From NCBI RefSeq assembly GCF_049994355.1, contig NZ_CP188257.1, positions 1,302,001 to 1,366,000 of the forward strand: DNA of 64,000 nucleotides. Reading direction: 5' to 3'. This document shows positions 24,243-31,867 of this stretch, one piece after another. This DNA comes from Angustibacter sp049994355. Its GTDB lineage: Bacteria > Actinomycetota > Actinomycetes > Actinomycetales > Angustibacteraceae. Made by a program: the position numbers and the translations under genes. Within the stretch, counting starts at the first letter, position 1, and every line of letters starts with the position of its first letter. The notes beneath the pieces were generated by a model. It was given only the letters and a program-made list of their open reading frames with translations, did no database searches and was not told the origin of the DNA.

Positions 24243-24935
24243 CTAGGAGGCAACGAGGTGAGGCGATAGGTCGTGGATGCGCGCGGTCAGGTCGTCCAGG
24301 GCAGCGTCGAACGCGACGTCCGTACCCACAGGCACCGGGTCGGGCACGGACCAGTGCAGTGAGGGGCTCGGCTGATCCCGGGGACCAGCGTGCAGCTCCT
24401 CGTGAGCGTGGTCGCAGACCGTCACGATGTAGTCGCCGGGGGCCAGCACGTCGTCCAGGTGCAGTGGCTTCGCCGGTCGAAGTGCTACGCGATGCCGCCG
24501 TGCGACCGCGACGGCGCCGTCCGCTACAGCCGCGGCGGGGTGTGTCCCGGCCGAGGCCACCGGCAAGGAGTTCTGCTGGCGCCACAGGGCCGCCGCGAGC
24601 TGGGATCGTGCTGAGTTCGCGGTGCAGACGAACACCACCCGGGTCACGGTCAACACTCGGTCCGCGGTCAGCTTGTCCAGGCCGGAGCGGACCAGACGCA
24701 GGTACGAACGGCGGCGATCGGCCTCGGACCGGTGGCGCGTCACCAGGCCCTCGCGCTCAAGAACCTGCAGGTGGTGGGCGAGCAGGTTCGACGGCAGGCC
24801 AAGCAGCTGCTGGAGTTCCTTTGGTGAGGCGTCGCCGAGCTCCAGCGCGTCCACTACGCGCAGGCGCGAGGGGTCCGAGAGCGCGGCATGCACGCGAGCC
24901 CGGAGCTCGACGCCTTGATCTGCCTCAGTAGTCAT
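24243..24935 (-). CDS. ArsR repressor fused to a LMW phosphatase/arsenate reductase-like domain
   Basis: A 230-residue two-domain protein. Residues about 1-95 are an ArsR-type winged helix (ALSDPSRLRVVDALELGDASPKELQQ, then LLAHHLQVLEREGLV). From about 100 a phosphatase-like domain begins, with P-loop CTANSARS. No CxC metal site is visible in the ArsR part, so the sensor could be the second domain. I chose the ATG at 24935; a TTG at 24971 is the only longer alternative. Neither has a ribosome site, so the message may be leaderless. First gene of the reductase-aquaporin operon. Confidence 0.8.
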   Translation of the reverse strand: MTTEADQGVELRARVHAALSDPSRLRVVDALELGDASPKELQQLLGLPSNLLAHHLQVLEREGLVTRHRSEADRRRSYLRLVRSGLDKLTADRVLTVTRVVFVCTANSARSQLAAALWRQQNSLPVASAGTHPAAAVADGAVAVARRHRVALRPAKPLHLDDVLAPGDYIVTVCDHAHEELHAGPRDQPSPSLHWSVPDPVPVGTDVAFDAALDDLTARIHDLSPHLVAS

Positions 24936-24945
24936 TGAGTCAATG
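24933..24945. promoter_or_regulatory. Candidate ArsR operator overlapping the start codon of the fusion gene
   Basis: Perfect palindrome cattga-g-tcaatg that includes the ATG of the ArsR-fusion gene. ArsR-family operators often have the form TTGA-n-TCAA, so autoregulation is likely. Confidence 0.6.
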
Positions 24946-25015
24946 CTGGCTGAGTAGTTGTGATCCGTCAAGACCGTTCAGGGCCGGCAAGGCCGCCAGA
25001 TCGGCCCGGCGTGGC

Positions 25016-25375
25016 TCAGCAGCAGGCGGGATCGAGCATGCGGCAGATCGCGGACAGCGACTCCGGGACAAGCCGGTACCAGACGTTCATCCCGTCGCGG
25101 CGTTTGGTCACCACGCCGGCCTCGAGCAGCTTGCGCAGATGGTGGCTGACGGTCGCCTCACTGAGCCCTACGACTGGGGCCAGGTCGCACGTGCAGGCCT
25201 CCCGGTTCGGGGCGCCCAACAGGAAGGCCACCAGCTGCAGACGGGTCGGGTCGGCGATCGCCTTCAGCCGCACGGCCAGTGCTACCGCGTCGTCCGCGGT
25301 GAGTTTCGGCTGGGCGGCCAGCGGGGTGCAGCAGATCGGCGAGGTGTCCACGAGCAGGGGAAGCGTCTTCGGCAT
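25016..25375 (-). CDS. arsR: ArsR-family metalloregulator
   Basis: A 119-residue winged-helix repressor. The CxC motif in EACTCDL corresponds to the classical arsenite-binding site of ArsR (ELCVCDL), and extra Cys pairs lie at the N-terminus (ICCTPL) and the very C-terminus (DPACC), both common in actinobacterial As(III) sensors. The ATG at 25375 gives the normal family start. It sits upstream of the fusion gene on the same strand and is divergent from the 25466 and ArsI-like genes, so it probably controls both directions from the 90-base gap. Confidence 0.9.
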   Translation of the reverse strand: MPKTLPLLVDTSPICCTPLAAQPKLTADDAVALAVRLKAIADPTRLQLVAFLLGAPNREACTCDLAPVVGLSEATVSHHLRKLLEAGVVTKRRDGMNVWYRLVPESLSAICRMLDPACC

Positions 25376-25465
25376 GAGAAACAGTGTGCCACCTTCTTGA
25401 CGAATGTCGAAGAGGTTGGCATCGTTCCTTTCGATCAAGATTAGATGTGTGTCGAAGGAGAAGCC

Positions 25466-25669
25466 ATGATCAGCCCAGTGTTCGACCTCACCGCCGCCAG
25501 CGCCCACCTGCACGTCCGCGAGCTCACCGACCAGGCGCGCCAGCACCGGCTCGCTCGCCGTGCGCGTCCCGTCGCCCCGGCGCAGATCGCCGCGGCCCGG
25601 CCCCGCCGGCTCAGTCGCGCACTGCGCTCACCCGCTCCGTCCGGCGCAGCCTGCTGCGCCCCAGCCTGA
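25466..25669 (+). CDS. Small Arg/Ala-rich protein between arsR and the ArsI-like gene
   Basis: A 67-residue reading frame with a good ribosome site (aaggag, eight bases before the ATG). It is rich in Arg, Ala and Pro and ends CCAPA. I recognise no family. Its position in the divergent arsR promoter, 53 bases before the ArsI-like gene, and its SD suggest it is translated. It may be a leader for the downstream gene. Confidence 0.5.
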   Translation: MISPVFDLTAASAHLHVRELTDQARQHRLARRARPVAPAQIAAARPRRLSRALRSPAPSGAACCAPA

Positions 25670-25722
25670 GCATCCCCAGCCACTCAAAACCCCGGCAGTT
25701 CCACCACCTTCGGAGGTAATTC

Positions 25723-26238
25723 GTGTCCCGCATCCAACTGGCCCTCAACGTCGAGAGCATCGACGAGGCCGTGCAGTTCTACTCCACACTCTTCGACACC
25801 CGGCCCGCCAAGCGCCGTCCGGGCTACGCGAACTTCGCCGTCGAAAACCCGGCGCTCAAGCTCGTGCTGTTCGAGAACCCCGGGAAGTCCGGCACCCTCA
25901 ACCACCTCGGCGTCGAGCGTGCCTCGATGGACGAGATCGTCGAGCAGGCCGAGCGGCTCGAGTCGGCTGGTCTGACCCTCGACGTCGAGGGCGACGTCGT
26001 CTGTTGCTATGCCCGTCAGGACAAGCACTGGGTCACCGGGCCCGACGGACAGCGTTGGGAGAACTACGTGGTGCTGGCCGACGCCGGAGCCGACCTGGAG
26101 GGCAAGTCGCTGGCCGACGTCCAGGCCGCGCCCGGTACCGCGGGCGACCTAGGGCCGGCGACCGCCGGTGGGTGCTGCGGATCGAGCGCGGCCGATGGCG
26201 AGGCAGAGGTGACGGCCACGACCTGCTGCGCCAACTAG
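25723..26238 (+). CDS. ArsI/CadI-family glyoxalase-fold metalloenzyme
   Basis: A 171-residue vicinal oxygen chelate protein. It opens like ArsI/CadI proteins (LALNVESIDEAVQFYSTLF), and has the NHLGVE and VCCYARQDKHWVTGPDG segments with the paired Cys that bind trivalent arsenic. ArsI breaks carbon-arsenic bonds of trivalent organoarsenicals; CadI is metal-induced with unclear activity. The C-terminal tail carries further CC pairs (GGCCGSS, TTCCAN). The GTG start has a strong ribosome site (ggagg). Confidence 0.85.
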   Translation: MSRIQLALNVESIDEAVQFYSTLFDTRPAKRRPGYANFAVENPALKLVLFENPGKSGTLNHLGVERASMDEIVEQAERLESAGLTLDVEGDVVCCYARQDKHWVTGPDGQRWENYVVLADAGADLEGKSLADVQAAPGTAGDLGPATAGGCCGSSAADGEAEVTATTCCAN

Positions 26239-26320
26239 CAACCCCCGGTCGGCACCCGCCGGACGCCACGCCCTCCGACGTGAGGGTGCAGGCGCGACCC
26301 ACGCGAGGAGGTGAAGGGAC

Positions 26321-26458
26321 ATGGACGACTGCATCGGGACTGACTGCTGTGGGCCACGACCTAACCAACCTGACCTGGTGTCGGGTCCCAGTGGTTCTCG
26401 CGGTTCCGCGGTGAGCAGCCCCGGTTGGTCTCAGCAGGCCGGAAGTGCAGAAGCTTGA
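26321..26458 (+). CDS. Unrecognised 45-residue Cys-containing peptide
   Basis: A short frame with an excellent ribosome site (gaggagg, nine bases before the ATG). The product starts MDDCIGTDCCGPRPNQ and then becomes Ser/Gly-rich. It follows the ArsI-like gene by 82 bases on the same strand. The three Cys near the start suggest arsenic or metal contact, or the peptide may be the remnant of a longer gene. The remaining parts of 26239-26514 show nothing else. Confidence 0.45.
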   Translation: MDDCIGTDCCGPRPNQPDLVSGPSGSRGSAVSSPGWSQQAGSAEA

Positions 26459-26514
26459 GTCCGCCGGATGCAACTCTTCCTGCGCATCCGTGAGCTGCAG
26501 TCGTTCCGACTTGA

Positions 26515-28848
26515 TCAGTGGTATGCAACGCTCATTCGCCTGATGGTGCCGTTGAAGGCGAAAGGTGCCCTCGCCCGGTAGTCCAGGGAGACGGGTGAGC
26601 CGAGGCAGGTGCCGATGTCGAGGCAGTCGTTGGCTGTGAACAGCAGTGGTGCGCTGACTGGGACGCGACCCTCGCCGACGGGCTCGCCGTTGACCTTGAG
26701 GGTGATGTCGAGCGGGCCTCCGGGCCGGGGTTCGGCGTACCGGGTGACGACCTCGACGGTCGCCTGGCCTGTGGGCAGCGGGGTGGTCGCCTGGATCTTG
26801 GTCCGCATGACGATGAAGAGGTTGTACTCGTAGCAGAGCGTCCCGTCGTCGATGTAGCAGGTGAGCCCTCCGCTGTTTGCACCGAGGGCGTAGAGCACGC
26901 CGCTGGGTGTTTCTGGTAGGTCGAGGTGCAGGGTGACGGTGTTGGCCTTGTTGCCGAGCGCCGGCGCGGAGAACTCGGGGATGCGGGTGATGGGGCCGGG
27001 GAAGTCCCAGCGTGAGTAGGGCGGGGTGATGCGCAGCTCCGGGTGCAGGATGGGGATCCAGAGGCCGCCGCCGATGGGCAGGGCTGAGTTTCGGGTGGCC
27101 TCGATGAGGAAGAGCTGCTTCAGCGCGGCGAGCCGGTCCGGGTGTTCGGCGGCGAGGTCGCGGGCTTGGGACCAGTCGGTCTCGAGGTCGTACAGCTCCC
27201 AGGTGTCGTTGTCGGGCGTCCAGTCTGTGATGCCGGGTGGCAGCCCGAGCACCCAGGGCAGTCGTGGTCCGATGGCGGAGGCCATCCAGCCGTCGTGGTA
27301 GATCGCGCGGCTGCCCATGACCTCGAAGTACTGCGTGCGAAGCCGTCCCTCTGCGGCCGTGTCGTCCAAGGCGTAGGCGAAGCTGACTCCGTCGATCGGG
27401 TCCTGCGGGACGCCGTTCACCAGGCGGGGTGGGGTGATGCCGAGGATCTCGTAGATGGTGGGGACGACGTCATTGCAGTGGTGGAACTGCGGATGCGGCA
27501 CCGGGTCAGGGGCGATGCGTTCTGGCCACCTGACGGCCATCGGGTTGCGGGTGCCGCCGAGGTGGGAGGCGAGCAGCTTCATGCCCTGGTAGGGCGCGCT
27601 ACCGGCCCAGGCCCAGCCCGCGTGGTACTGGTTGTCGGTCAGCGGACTTCCCAGGACGTCCAGGCCGCCGAGCGCGTCGAGTGCGGCGATGTGCATGTCG
27701 ACTGTGGTGGGGATGCCGTTCTGGGCGAGCAGCTCGCTGATCGTGCCGTCCTGGCCCTCACCCGAGGAGCCGTTGTCGCCCCAGATGTAGAAGACCAGGG
27801 TGTTGTCGGCGTAGCCGAGGGCGTCGAGCTCGTCGACCATTCGACCGACCTGGACGTCGCAGTGCTCGGCGAAGCCGGCCGCGACCTCCATGAGGCGGCG
27901 CTGGAACGGGCGCTGCGCGTCGGGGATGCTGTCCCACGAGGGCATCTGGGGGTGCGGTGGGGTGAGCTCCGCGTCATCCGGGATCCACCCCTTCGCCTTG
28001 GCGTCGGCGAACGCACGCTCTCGATAGACGTCCCAGCCGTCGTCGAAGGCTCCCGCGTAGTGGTCGGCCCACTCCTTCATCACCTGGTGCGGACCGTGCA
28101 GGCACCCGCTGGCCCAGTACATGAAGAACGGCTTGTCGGGCTCCAGCGCCTTGTGCGTGCGCAGCCAGGAGATGGCGTCGTCGGCCAGGTCCTCGCTCAG
28201 GTGATAGCCCTCCTCCGGCGTCTTCGGCGTTGGGACGATGGTGGTGTTGCGCACCAGGTTCGGCTCGTACTGGGACGCCTCGCCGGCCAGGAAGCCGTAG
28301 AAGTACTCGAACCCCAGGCCGGTCGGCCAGTGGTCGAACGGGCCGACCGCGGTCGTCTCCTGGGCCGGGGTGTTGTGCCACTTTCCCCAGGCCCCCGTGG
28401 AGTAGCCGTAGTGGCGCAGGACATCGGCCACCAGGGCGCTGCTGCGCGGGATGCGCCCCGCGTAGCCGTCCCAGTCGTTCGCCAGCTCAGCGATCTGGCC
28501 GTTCCCGACGCGATGGTGGTTGCGCCCGGTCAGCAGCGACGCCCGGGTCGGCGAGCACATGGCCGTGGTGTGGAACCGGTTGAAGCCCACGCCCTCGGCC
28601 AGGATTCGCTGCAGGGTGGGGGTGTGCACCTGGCCGCCAAGTGGTTCCGGCAGCGCGGGGCCAGCGTCGTCGATCAGCACGATCAACACATTCGGGGCGT
28701 CCGGCGGCAGGTGGTGCTGCGGCTCCCGCGGCTGGTACACCGACTCCTGCATCGTACGACCCGCCGTGCTCCCCGACGGCAACGAAGCGAAGGGTAGCGA
28801 CTCCGCCGACGCGGGCACCCGTCCTCTATCGGCATCCAGGACTGCCAT
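26515..28848 (-). CDS. Type I arylsulfatase
   Basis: A 777-residue formylglycine-type sulfatase. The modification motif is CSPTRASLLTGR with the target Cys at 98; metal-binding Asp residues are in LIVLIDDAG near 60. A long C-terminal part contains a beta-rich region (about 600-777). No signal peptide is visible, so it is predicted cytosolic. It needs a formylglycine-generating enzyme, which is not in the window. Substrate unknown; the large size matches the actinobacterial arylsulfatase group with the extra C-terminal domain. Confidence 0.92.
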   Translation of the reverse strand: MAVLDADRGRVPASAESLPFASLPSGSTAGRTMQESVYQPREPQHHLPPDAPNVLIVLIDDAGPALPEPLGGQVHTPTLQRILAEGVGFNRFHTTAMCSPTRASLLTGRNHHRVGNGQIAELANDWDGYAGRIPRSSALVADVLRHYGYSTGAWGKWHNTPAQETTAVGPFDHWPTGLGFEYFYGFLAGEASQYEPNLVRNTTIVPTPKTPEEGYHLSEDLADDAISWLRTHKALEPDKPFFMYWASGCLHGPHQVMKEWADHYAGAFDDGWDVYRERAFADAKAKGWIPDDAELTPPHPQMPSWDSIPDAQRPFQRRLMEVAAGFAEHCDVQVGRMVDELDALGYADNTLVFYIWGDNGSSGEGQDGTISELLAQNGIPTTVDMHIAALDALGGLDVLGSPLTDNQYHAGWAWAGSAPYQGMKLLASHLGGTRNPMAVRWPERIAPDPVPHPQFHHCNDVVPTIYEILGITPPRLVNGVPQDPIDGVSFAYALDDTAAEGRLRTQYFEVMGSRAIYHDGWMASAIGPRLPWVLGLPPGITDWTPDNDTWELYDLETDWSQARDLAAEHPDRLAALKQLFLIEATRNSALPIGGGLWIPILHPELRITPPYSRWDFPGPITRIPEFSAPALGNKANTVTLHLDLPETPSGVLYALGANSGGLTCYIDDGTLCYEYNLFIVMRTKIQATTPLPTGQATVEVVTRYAEPRPGGPLDITLKVNGEPVGEGRVPVSAPLLFTANDCLDIGTCLGSPVSLDYRARAPFAFNGTIRRMSVAYH

Positions 28849-29204
28849 GACGTCCTCCTCGCCGGCTCACCGGTCAGCTGAGGGCCGGTTCTCCTGCATT
28901 CGGGGATGATCCGGTGCGTTTGATCTCAGCGCGTGAACGGGGCCAGGCGCATCCTCCACGGCGGGTGAGATCGTCCAGGCGGGCGAGCGACATGAGGGCG
29001 GACGAGCGACATGCAAGGCGCGCGACCGGGTGCGGAAGCTCCGCGGGTGTGAGCCTCGCGAAAATGGGCCGTGCTCGCGGAGCACGGCGCAGCCCCCCGC
29101 CAACCGTTTCGCCGCCACCGCTTTCAGGGTGGCGCGCTTCCCCACCCACCTGGGGTGGCCCAGTGTCGGCCCCGTGCCGCGAGGTCAGTCCGGGCTGCCT
29201 GCAG
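28849..29204. other. Non-coding stretch between sulfatase and the 29205 remnant
   Basis: No supportable gene. Overlapping frames on both strands lack a ribosome site and have no recognisable motif. A short duplicated string, cgagcgacatg, occurs twice near 28981-29010. Confidence 0.5.
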
Positions 29205-29371
29205 TCAGGCGGTGAGCAACACCACCGTGACCTCAACGGCTTCGAACGAGTTCCACTCCAACGGGATTTCGACGTAGTCGCCCGCAACCAGCTGCGCGTC
29301 ACCGGACGCCGGGACGACCGTGGCCCGCCCCGGATCATCTGGAGGGTGATCTCGCCAGTGTTCAGGCTCAT
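29205..29371 (-). pseudogene. Frameshifted short protein, RCK-C (TrkA-C)-like
   Basis: Reading from an ATG at 29371 with ggag just upstream gives MSLNTGEITLQMIRGG and then loses frame; the frame ending at 29205 continues with ATVVPASGDAQLVAGDYVEI. One extra base in the C run at 29328-29331 (G run on the coding strand) would join them into a 57-residue protein. The pattern of a glycine turn, VVP, then LxxGD resembles the regulatory RCK-C domain of potassium transport proteins. It may be a real decay product or a homopolymer sequencing error. Confidence 0.35.
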
Positions 29372-29497
29372 CGTCTCCAGGAAAGCCCTTCGACGTCCCT
29401 CGTTGGCGACACCGCGCGTGCAACGGATCCCGTCATCGCCAGGAAACGGGGAACGCGCGACACTGGTGACCAAGCGTGACGCGAGGGACGGAGGGCG

Positions 29498-29965
29498 ATG
29501 GAACCGAACTCGTCCACATCGGACCGGGCGCTCCTGGAAGGGCTCCGGCGACACCGCGCTGAGTTGCGCGAGTCGATGAGCGCGCTGGAGGAGGCCCTGG
29601 CCGCGCCAGCCACGGCCGATCCAGTGCGCTGGGCCGAACGCGTCCAAGGTGCTTCGATGGAGCTCTCCGGCGACTTTCGTGAGCACATCGACATTACCGA
29701 AGGGCCCGACGGGCTCTATCACGATCTCCTCCAGACCTCGCCGCGGCTGTCCAACGCCGTAGCCAGCCTTACCAACGAACACGTGCTGATCTGTCGCCAG
29801 GTCGATGACCTGCTCGCCGTAGTGACGGCACCGGACGACACCGGGGCAGTGGACGGGATCCGCGACTTGGGTACGACGCTGCTTGGCAGGCTCGTCCGAC
29901 ACCGCCAGCGAGGCTCCGAGCTCGTCTTCGAGGCCTACCAGTTCGACGTCGGGGGCGAGACCTGA
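29498..29965 (+). CDS. Hemerythrin-like helical protein
   Basis: A 155-residue all-helical protein. His and Glu residues are spaced as in hemerythrin HHE domains: HRAEL near 19, FREHIDITEGPDGLYHD near 60, NEHVLICRQ near 90, RHRQRGSELVFEAYQ near 135, ending DVGGET. Such proteins bind a di-iron centre for oxygen or redox sensing, but I cannot confirm all ligands. It stands alone between opposite-strand genes. Confidence 0.6.
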   Translation: MEPNSSTSDRALLEGLRRHRAELRESMSALEEALAAPATADPVRWAERVQGASMELSGDFREHIDITEGPDGLYHDLLQTSPRLSNAVASLTNEHVLICRQVDDLLAVVTAPDDTGAVDGIRDLGTTLLGRLVRHRQRGSELVFEAYQFDVGGET

Positions 29966-30049
29966 GCAGAGTCCGATGCCCGGGTGACCGCCATCGCTCA
30001 GTTCTCCGGAGGCGCGCGCACCTACCGATGTCCCGCACACACGCCCTGC

Positions 30050-30526
30050 TTAGCCGCGCAGCAACGCGGCGAACCGGCTGAGGTAGAGGGGCCAGCCCTG
30101 CTCGGTGTCGACGCCGTCGCGTACCGATTCCCATCCGGGCCCGTGCCGGTCGAGCCGGTAGTGCCGCAGGTTGACCCGGGTATGGTCTGGCCCCTCCGCG
30201 GTGAAGGTCACCTCGACTTCGCTGGTGCGTCCGGGGTCGGTCTCGATCTGCCAGGTCGGGCCGATGTCCCAGCTGAAGACGACGCGCTCGGGCGGGTCGT
30301 AGACGAGCACCCGAGCCCACCGGCACTCGCTGCCGTCCTCGGCGCGGTCGTAGATGTGGCCGCCCACGTGGTCTTCGAACACCGTCTCGGCGATCGGTGA
30401 GCCGAGCAGGTTGTGCTCGGGGGGCTTGAAGTCCCCGAACCGCGTCGTGAACGTGGTGAACGCTTCCTGCACCGGGGCGGCCACGACGATTTCCTGGTGC
30501 ACCTCGGTCGCAGATGTGGTGGTCAT
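30050..30526 (-). CDS. SRPBCC (AHSA1-type) domain protein
   Basis: A 158-residue START-like domain protein, with the usual opening VHQEIVVAAPVQEAFTTFT and a C-terminal ESVRDGVDTEQGWPLYLSRFAALL helix. These proteins bind small hydrophobic ligands; the specific one is unknown. It overlaps the upstream ArsR-type regulator by four bases, a frequent two-gene unit in actinobacteria. Confidence 0.85.
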   Translation of the reverse strand: MTTTSATEVHQEIVVAAPVQEAFTTFTTRFGDFKPPEHNLLGSPIAETVFEDHVGGHIYDRAEDGSECRWARVLVYDPPERVVFSWDIGPTWQIETDPGRTSEVEVTFTAEGPDHTRVNLRHYRLDRHGPGWESVRDGVDTEQGWPLYLSRFAALLRG

Positions 30527-30846
30527 GGGTCCTCCTTGGTGTGCGCTTCTGCGGTCTCGATGTAGCCGTCGAGGGCGCGGCGCCAGTAGGTGTCCAGCTG
30601 GTCACGAAGGGCGGCGACTGCTGTCGGGTTGAGTCGGTAGATGCGGCGGGTCCCTGCCGCGCGCTCGCTCACCAGGCCGGCGTCTTTGAGCACCTTGAGG
30701 TGCTGGGAGACCGCCGACCGGGTCACCGGGAGCTGAGCGGCCAGCTGGCCGACCGGCAGGGGGCCGTCGGCGAGGCGAGCGATGATTCTGCGTCGCGTGC
30801 CGTCGGCCAACGCGTCCCAGCCATCTCCTGCTCGGTTAGCTACCAC
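30523..30846 (-). CDS. ArsR-type regulator paired with the SRPBCC gene
   Basis: A 107-residue winged-helix regulator (DALADGTRRRIIARLADGPLPVGQL, then SAVSQHLKVLKDAGLV). It lacks CxC metal ligands, so it probably does not sense arsenic despite its neighbourhood. It starts with GTG inside a strong palindrome, suggesting autoregulation and leaderless translation. Confidence 0.88.
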   Translation of the reverse strand: MVANRAGDGWDALADGTRRRIIARLADGPLPVGQLAAQLPVTRSAVSQHLKVLKDAGLVSERAAGTRRIYRLNPTAVAALRDQLDTYWRRALDGYIETAEAHTKEDP

Positions 30847-30867
30847 TAACGGTTAGTGTTTACTAAC
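30844..30867. promoter_or_regulatory. Operator-like overlapping palindromes at the ArsR/SRPBCC start
   Basis: cactaac-g-gttagtg (30844-30858) is a perfect 7+1+7 palindrome that includes the GTG start codon, and gttagt-gttt-actaac (30852-30867) overlaps it. The three half-sites fit cooperative repressor binding. Confidence 0.65.
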
Positions 30868-30911
30868 AAAGGCGCTGGGTCAAGGACGATGGCCGTCAGA
30901 GTAGGAAGCGG

Positions 30912-31211
30912 TCATGACAACACCTTGATCAGCTGCTCCTGGGTCGGCGAGCCCGCCAGGCCATTGGGGGTCGTGTACAGCCGGCAGCTCAGCCCGGCCG
31001 GCGCATCAGGCACCGCAAACGGGTCGACACCGTCGAGCAGGATGGTCGGCGAACCGTGGAAGCCGACCCGTTGTGCGTCGGCGTCGGTCTCGACGAGCTC
31101 CAGGAGGATGGGAACATCCGCCTGGCCGGTGCGGTCCAGCGCCACACGCAGGCGTTCCTCGGCCTGCCTCCAGCTCGTGCACCCGTCGAAGTACTGCAGC
31201 GTCACGCCCAC
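30912..31211 (-). CDS. Thioredoxin-fold protein of the DF (seleno)protein family
   Basis: A 99-residue protein beginning GVTLQYFDGCTSWRQAEERL, with GFHGSPTILLDGVDPF and a C-terminal LSCRLYTTPNGLAGSPT. This matches a family in which the first Cys can be selenocysteine; here it is Cys (GCTSW). A thioredoxin-like redox role is likely; the partner is unknown. Start GTG. Confidence 0.65.
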   Translation of the reverse strand: MGVTLQYFDGCTSWRQAEERLRVALDRTGQADVPILLELVETDADAQRVGFHGSPTILLDGVDPFAVPDAPAGLSCRLYTTPNGLAGSPTQEQLIKVLS

Positions 31212-31263
31212 CCGCCGATTCTCCCACCTGCCATCGGGCGCGGCGGGGGCTTACCGTGGACGC

Positions 31264-31431
31264 ATGAGACGCGCGCTCGGGCTGCTCTTGGGGCTGTACC
31301 TGCTCGCTGCGGTTGTGGGCAGGGTGCTCGAGACGGCAGGGGTGTCGACGTGCGGCTGCTCCGCGGACTGCTGGTGCAAGCGGCCCGGGCTGTCGACGTT
31401 CCGGTGGGTCTTCCCGTTCCGCCATCGCTAG
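31264..31431 (+). CDS. Small membrane-anchored Cys-rich protein
   Basis: A 55-residue protein with one N-terminal transmembrane helix (LGLLLGLYLLAAVVGRVLE), then a Cys cluster (TCGCSADCWCKRPGLS) and a basic aromatic tail. Similar short proteins with this Cys pattern occur in actinobacteria, without known function. It is divergent from the DF-family gene, 52 bases between starts. Confidence 0.6.
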   Translation: MRRALGLLLGLYLLAAVVGRVLETAGVSTCGCSADCWCKRPGLSTFRWVFPFRHR

Positions 31432-31867
31432 CCGCGCCAAGCCCTCGATGTCGCCTCGCACTCCCAGCGGACGGGCTCACCCCACCTTGGCAAGCGTCAG
31501 TTGCCGCCGATGGTGGTCGAGTGACCCGGCGTGGTTGACGACATGAAACGGACGCGTGACAGCGTTCAAAGCGCGGCGAACCTCTGCGAAACAGCGTCGG
31601 GGAGTCGCGAGAACGCCCACACCAGCATGCGCAGGTTTCGTACTCGCTGACCTGCGCGAACTGCGCCGCGAACGACCAGTACGTGGCCTCGGCAGACCCG
31701 CATCAGTCATGCACGGTCCCGTTGCTGGGTGGGTCGGGGGCAGCATCGGCGGCCTGGCCAAGGCCACAAGATGCGTAGTTTCGGCAGAAGTTCCACTATT
31801 GACCCCATTCACGATGGCGCAACAGTCGGCCACCGGTGACCACATCGAGTTCTCGGAGGTGTTCCCC
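31432..31867. other. 436-base stretch before the GH3 gene
   Basis: No gene I can support. A minus-strand frame ending at 31477 has a plausible-looking C-terminus (RPFHVVNHAGSLDHHRRQ) but no start or family, and may be the tail of a lost gene. The GH3 promoter is expected in the last 150 bases. Confidence 0.4.

Noticed and set aside
26321..26458. Short selenoprotein with TGA as selenocysteine
   Set aside because: No selenocysteine insertion hairpin is evident, and the frame after the TGA shows no continuation of the peptide.
31556..31867. Upstream extension of the GH3 protein
   Set aside because: The signal peptide and ribosome site fix the start at 31868; the extension would bury the signal peptide inside the chain.
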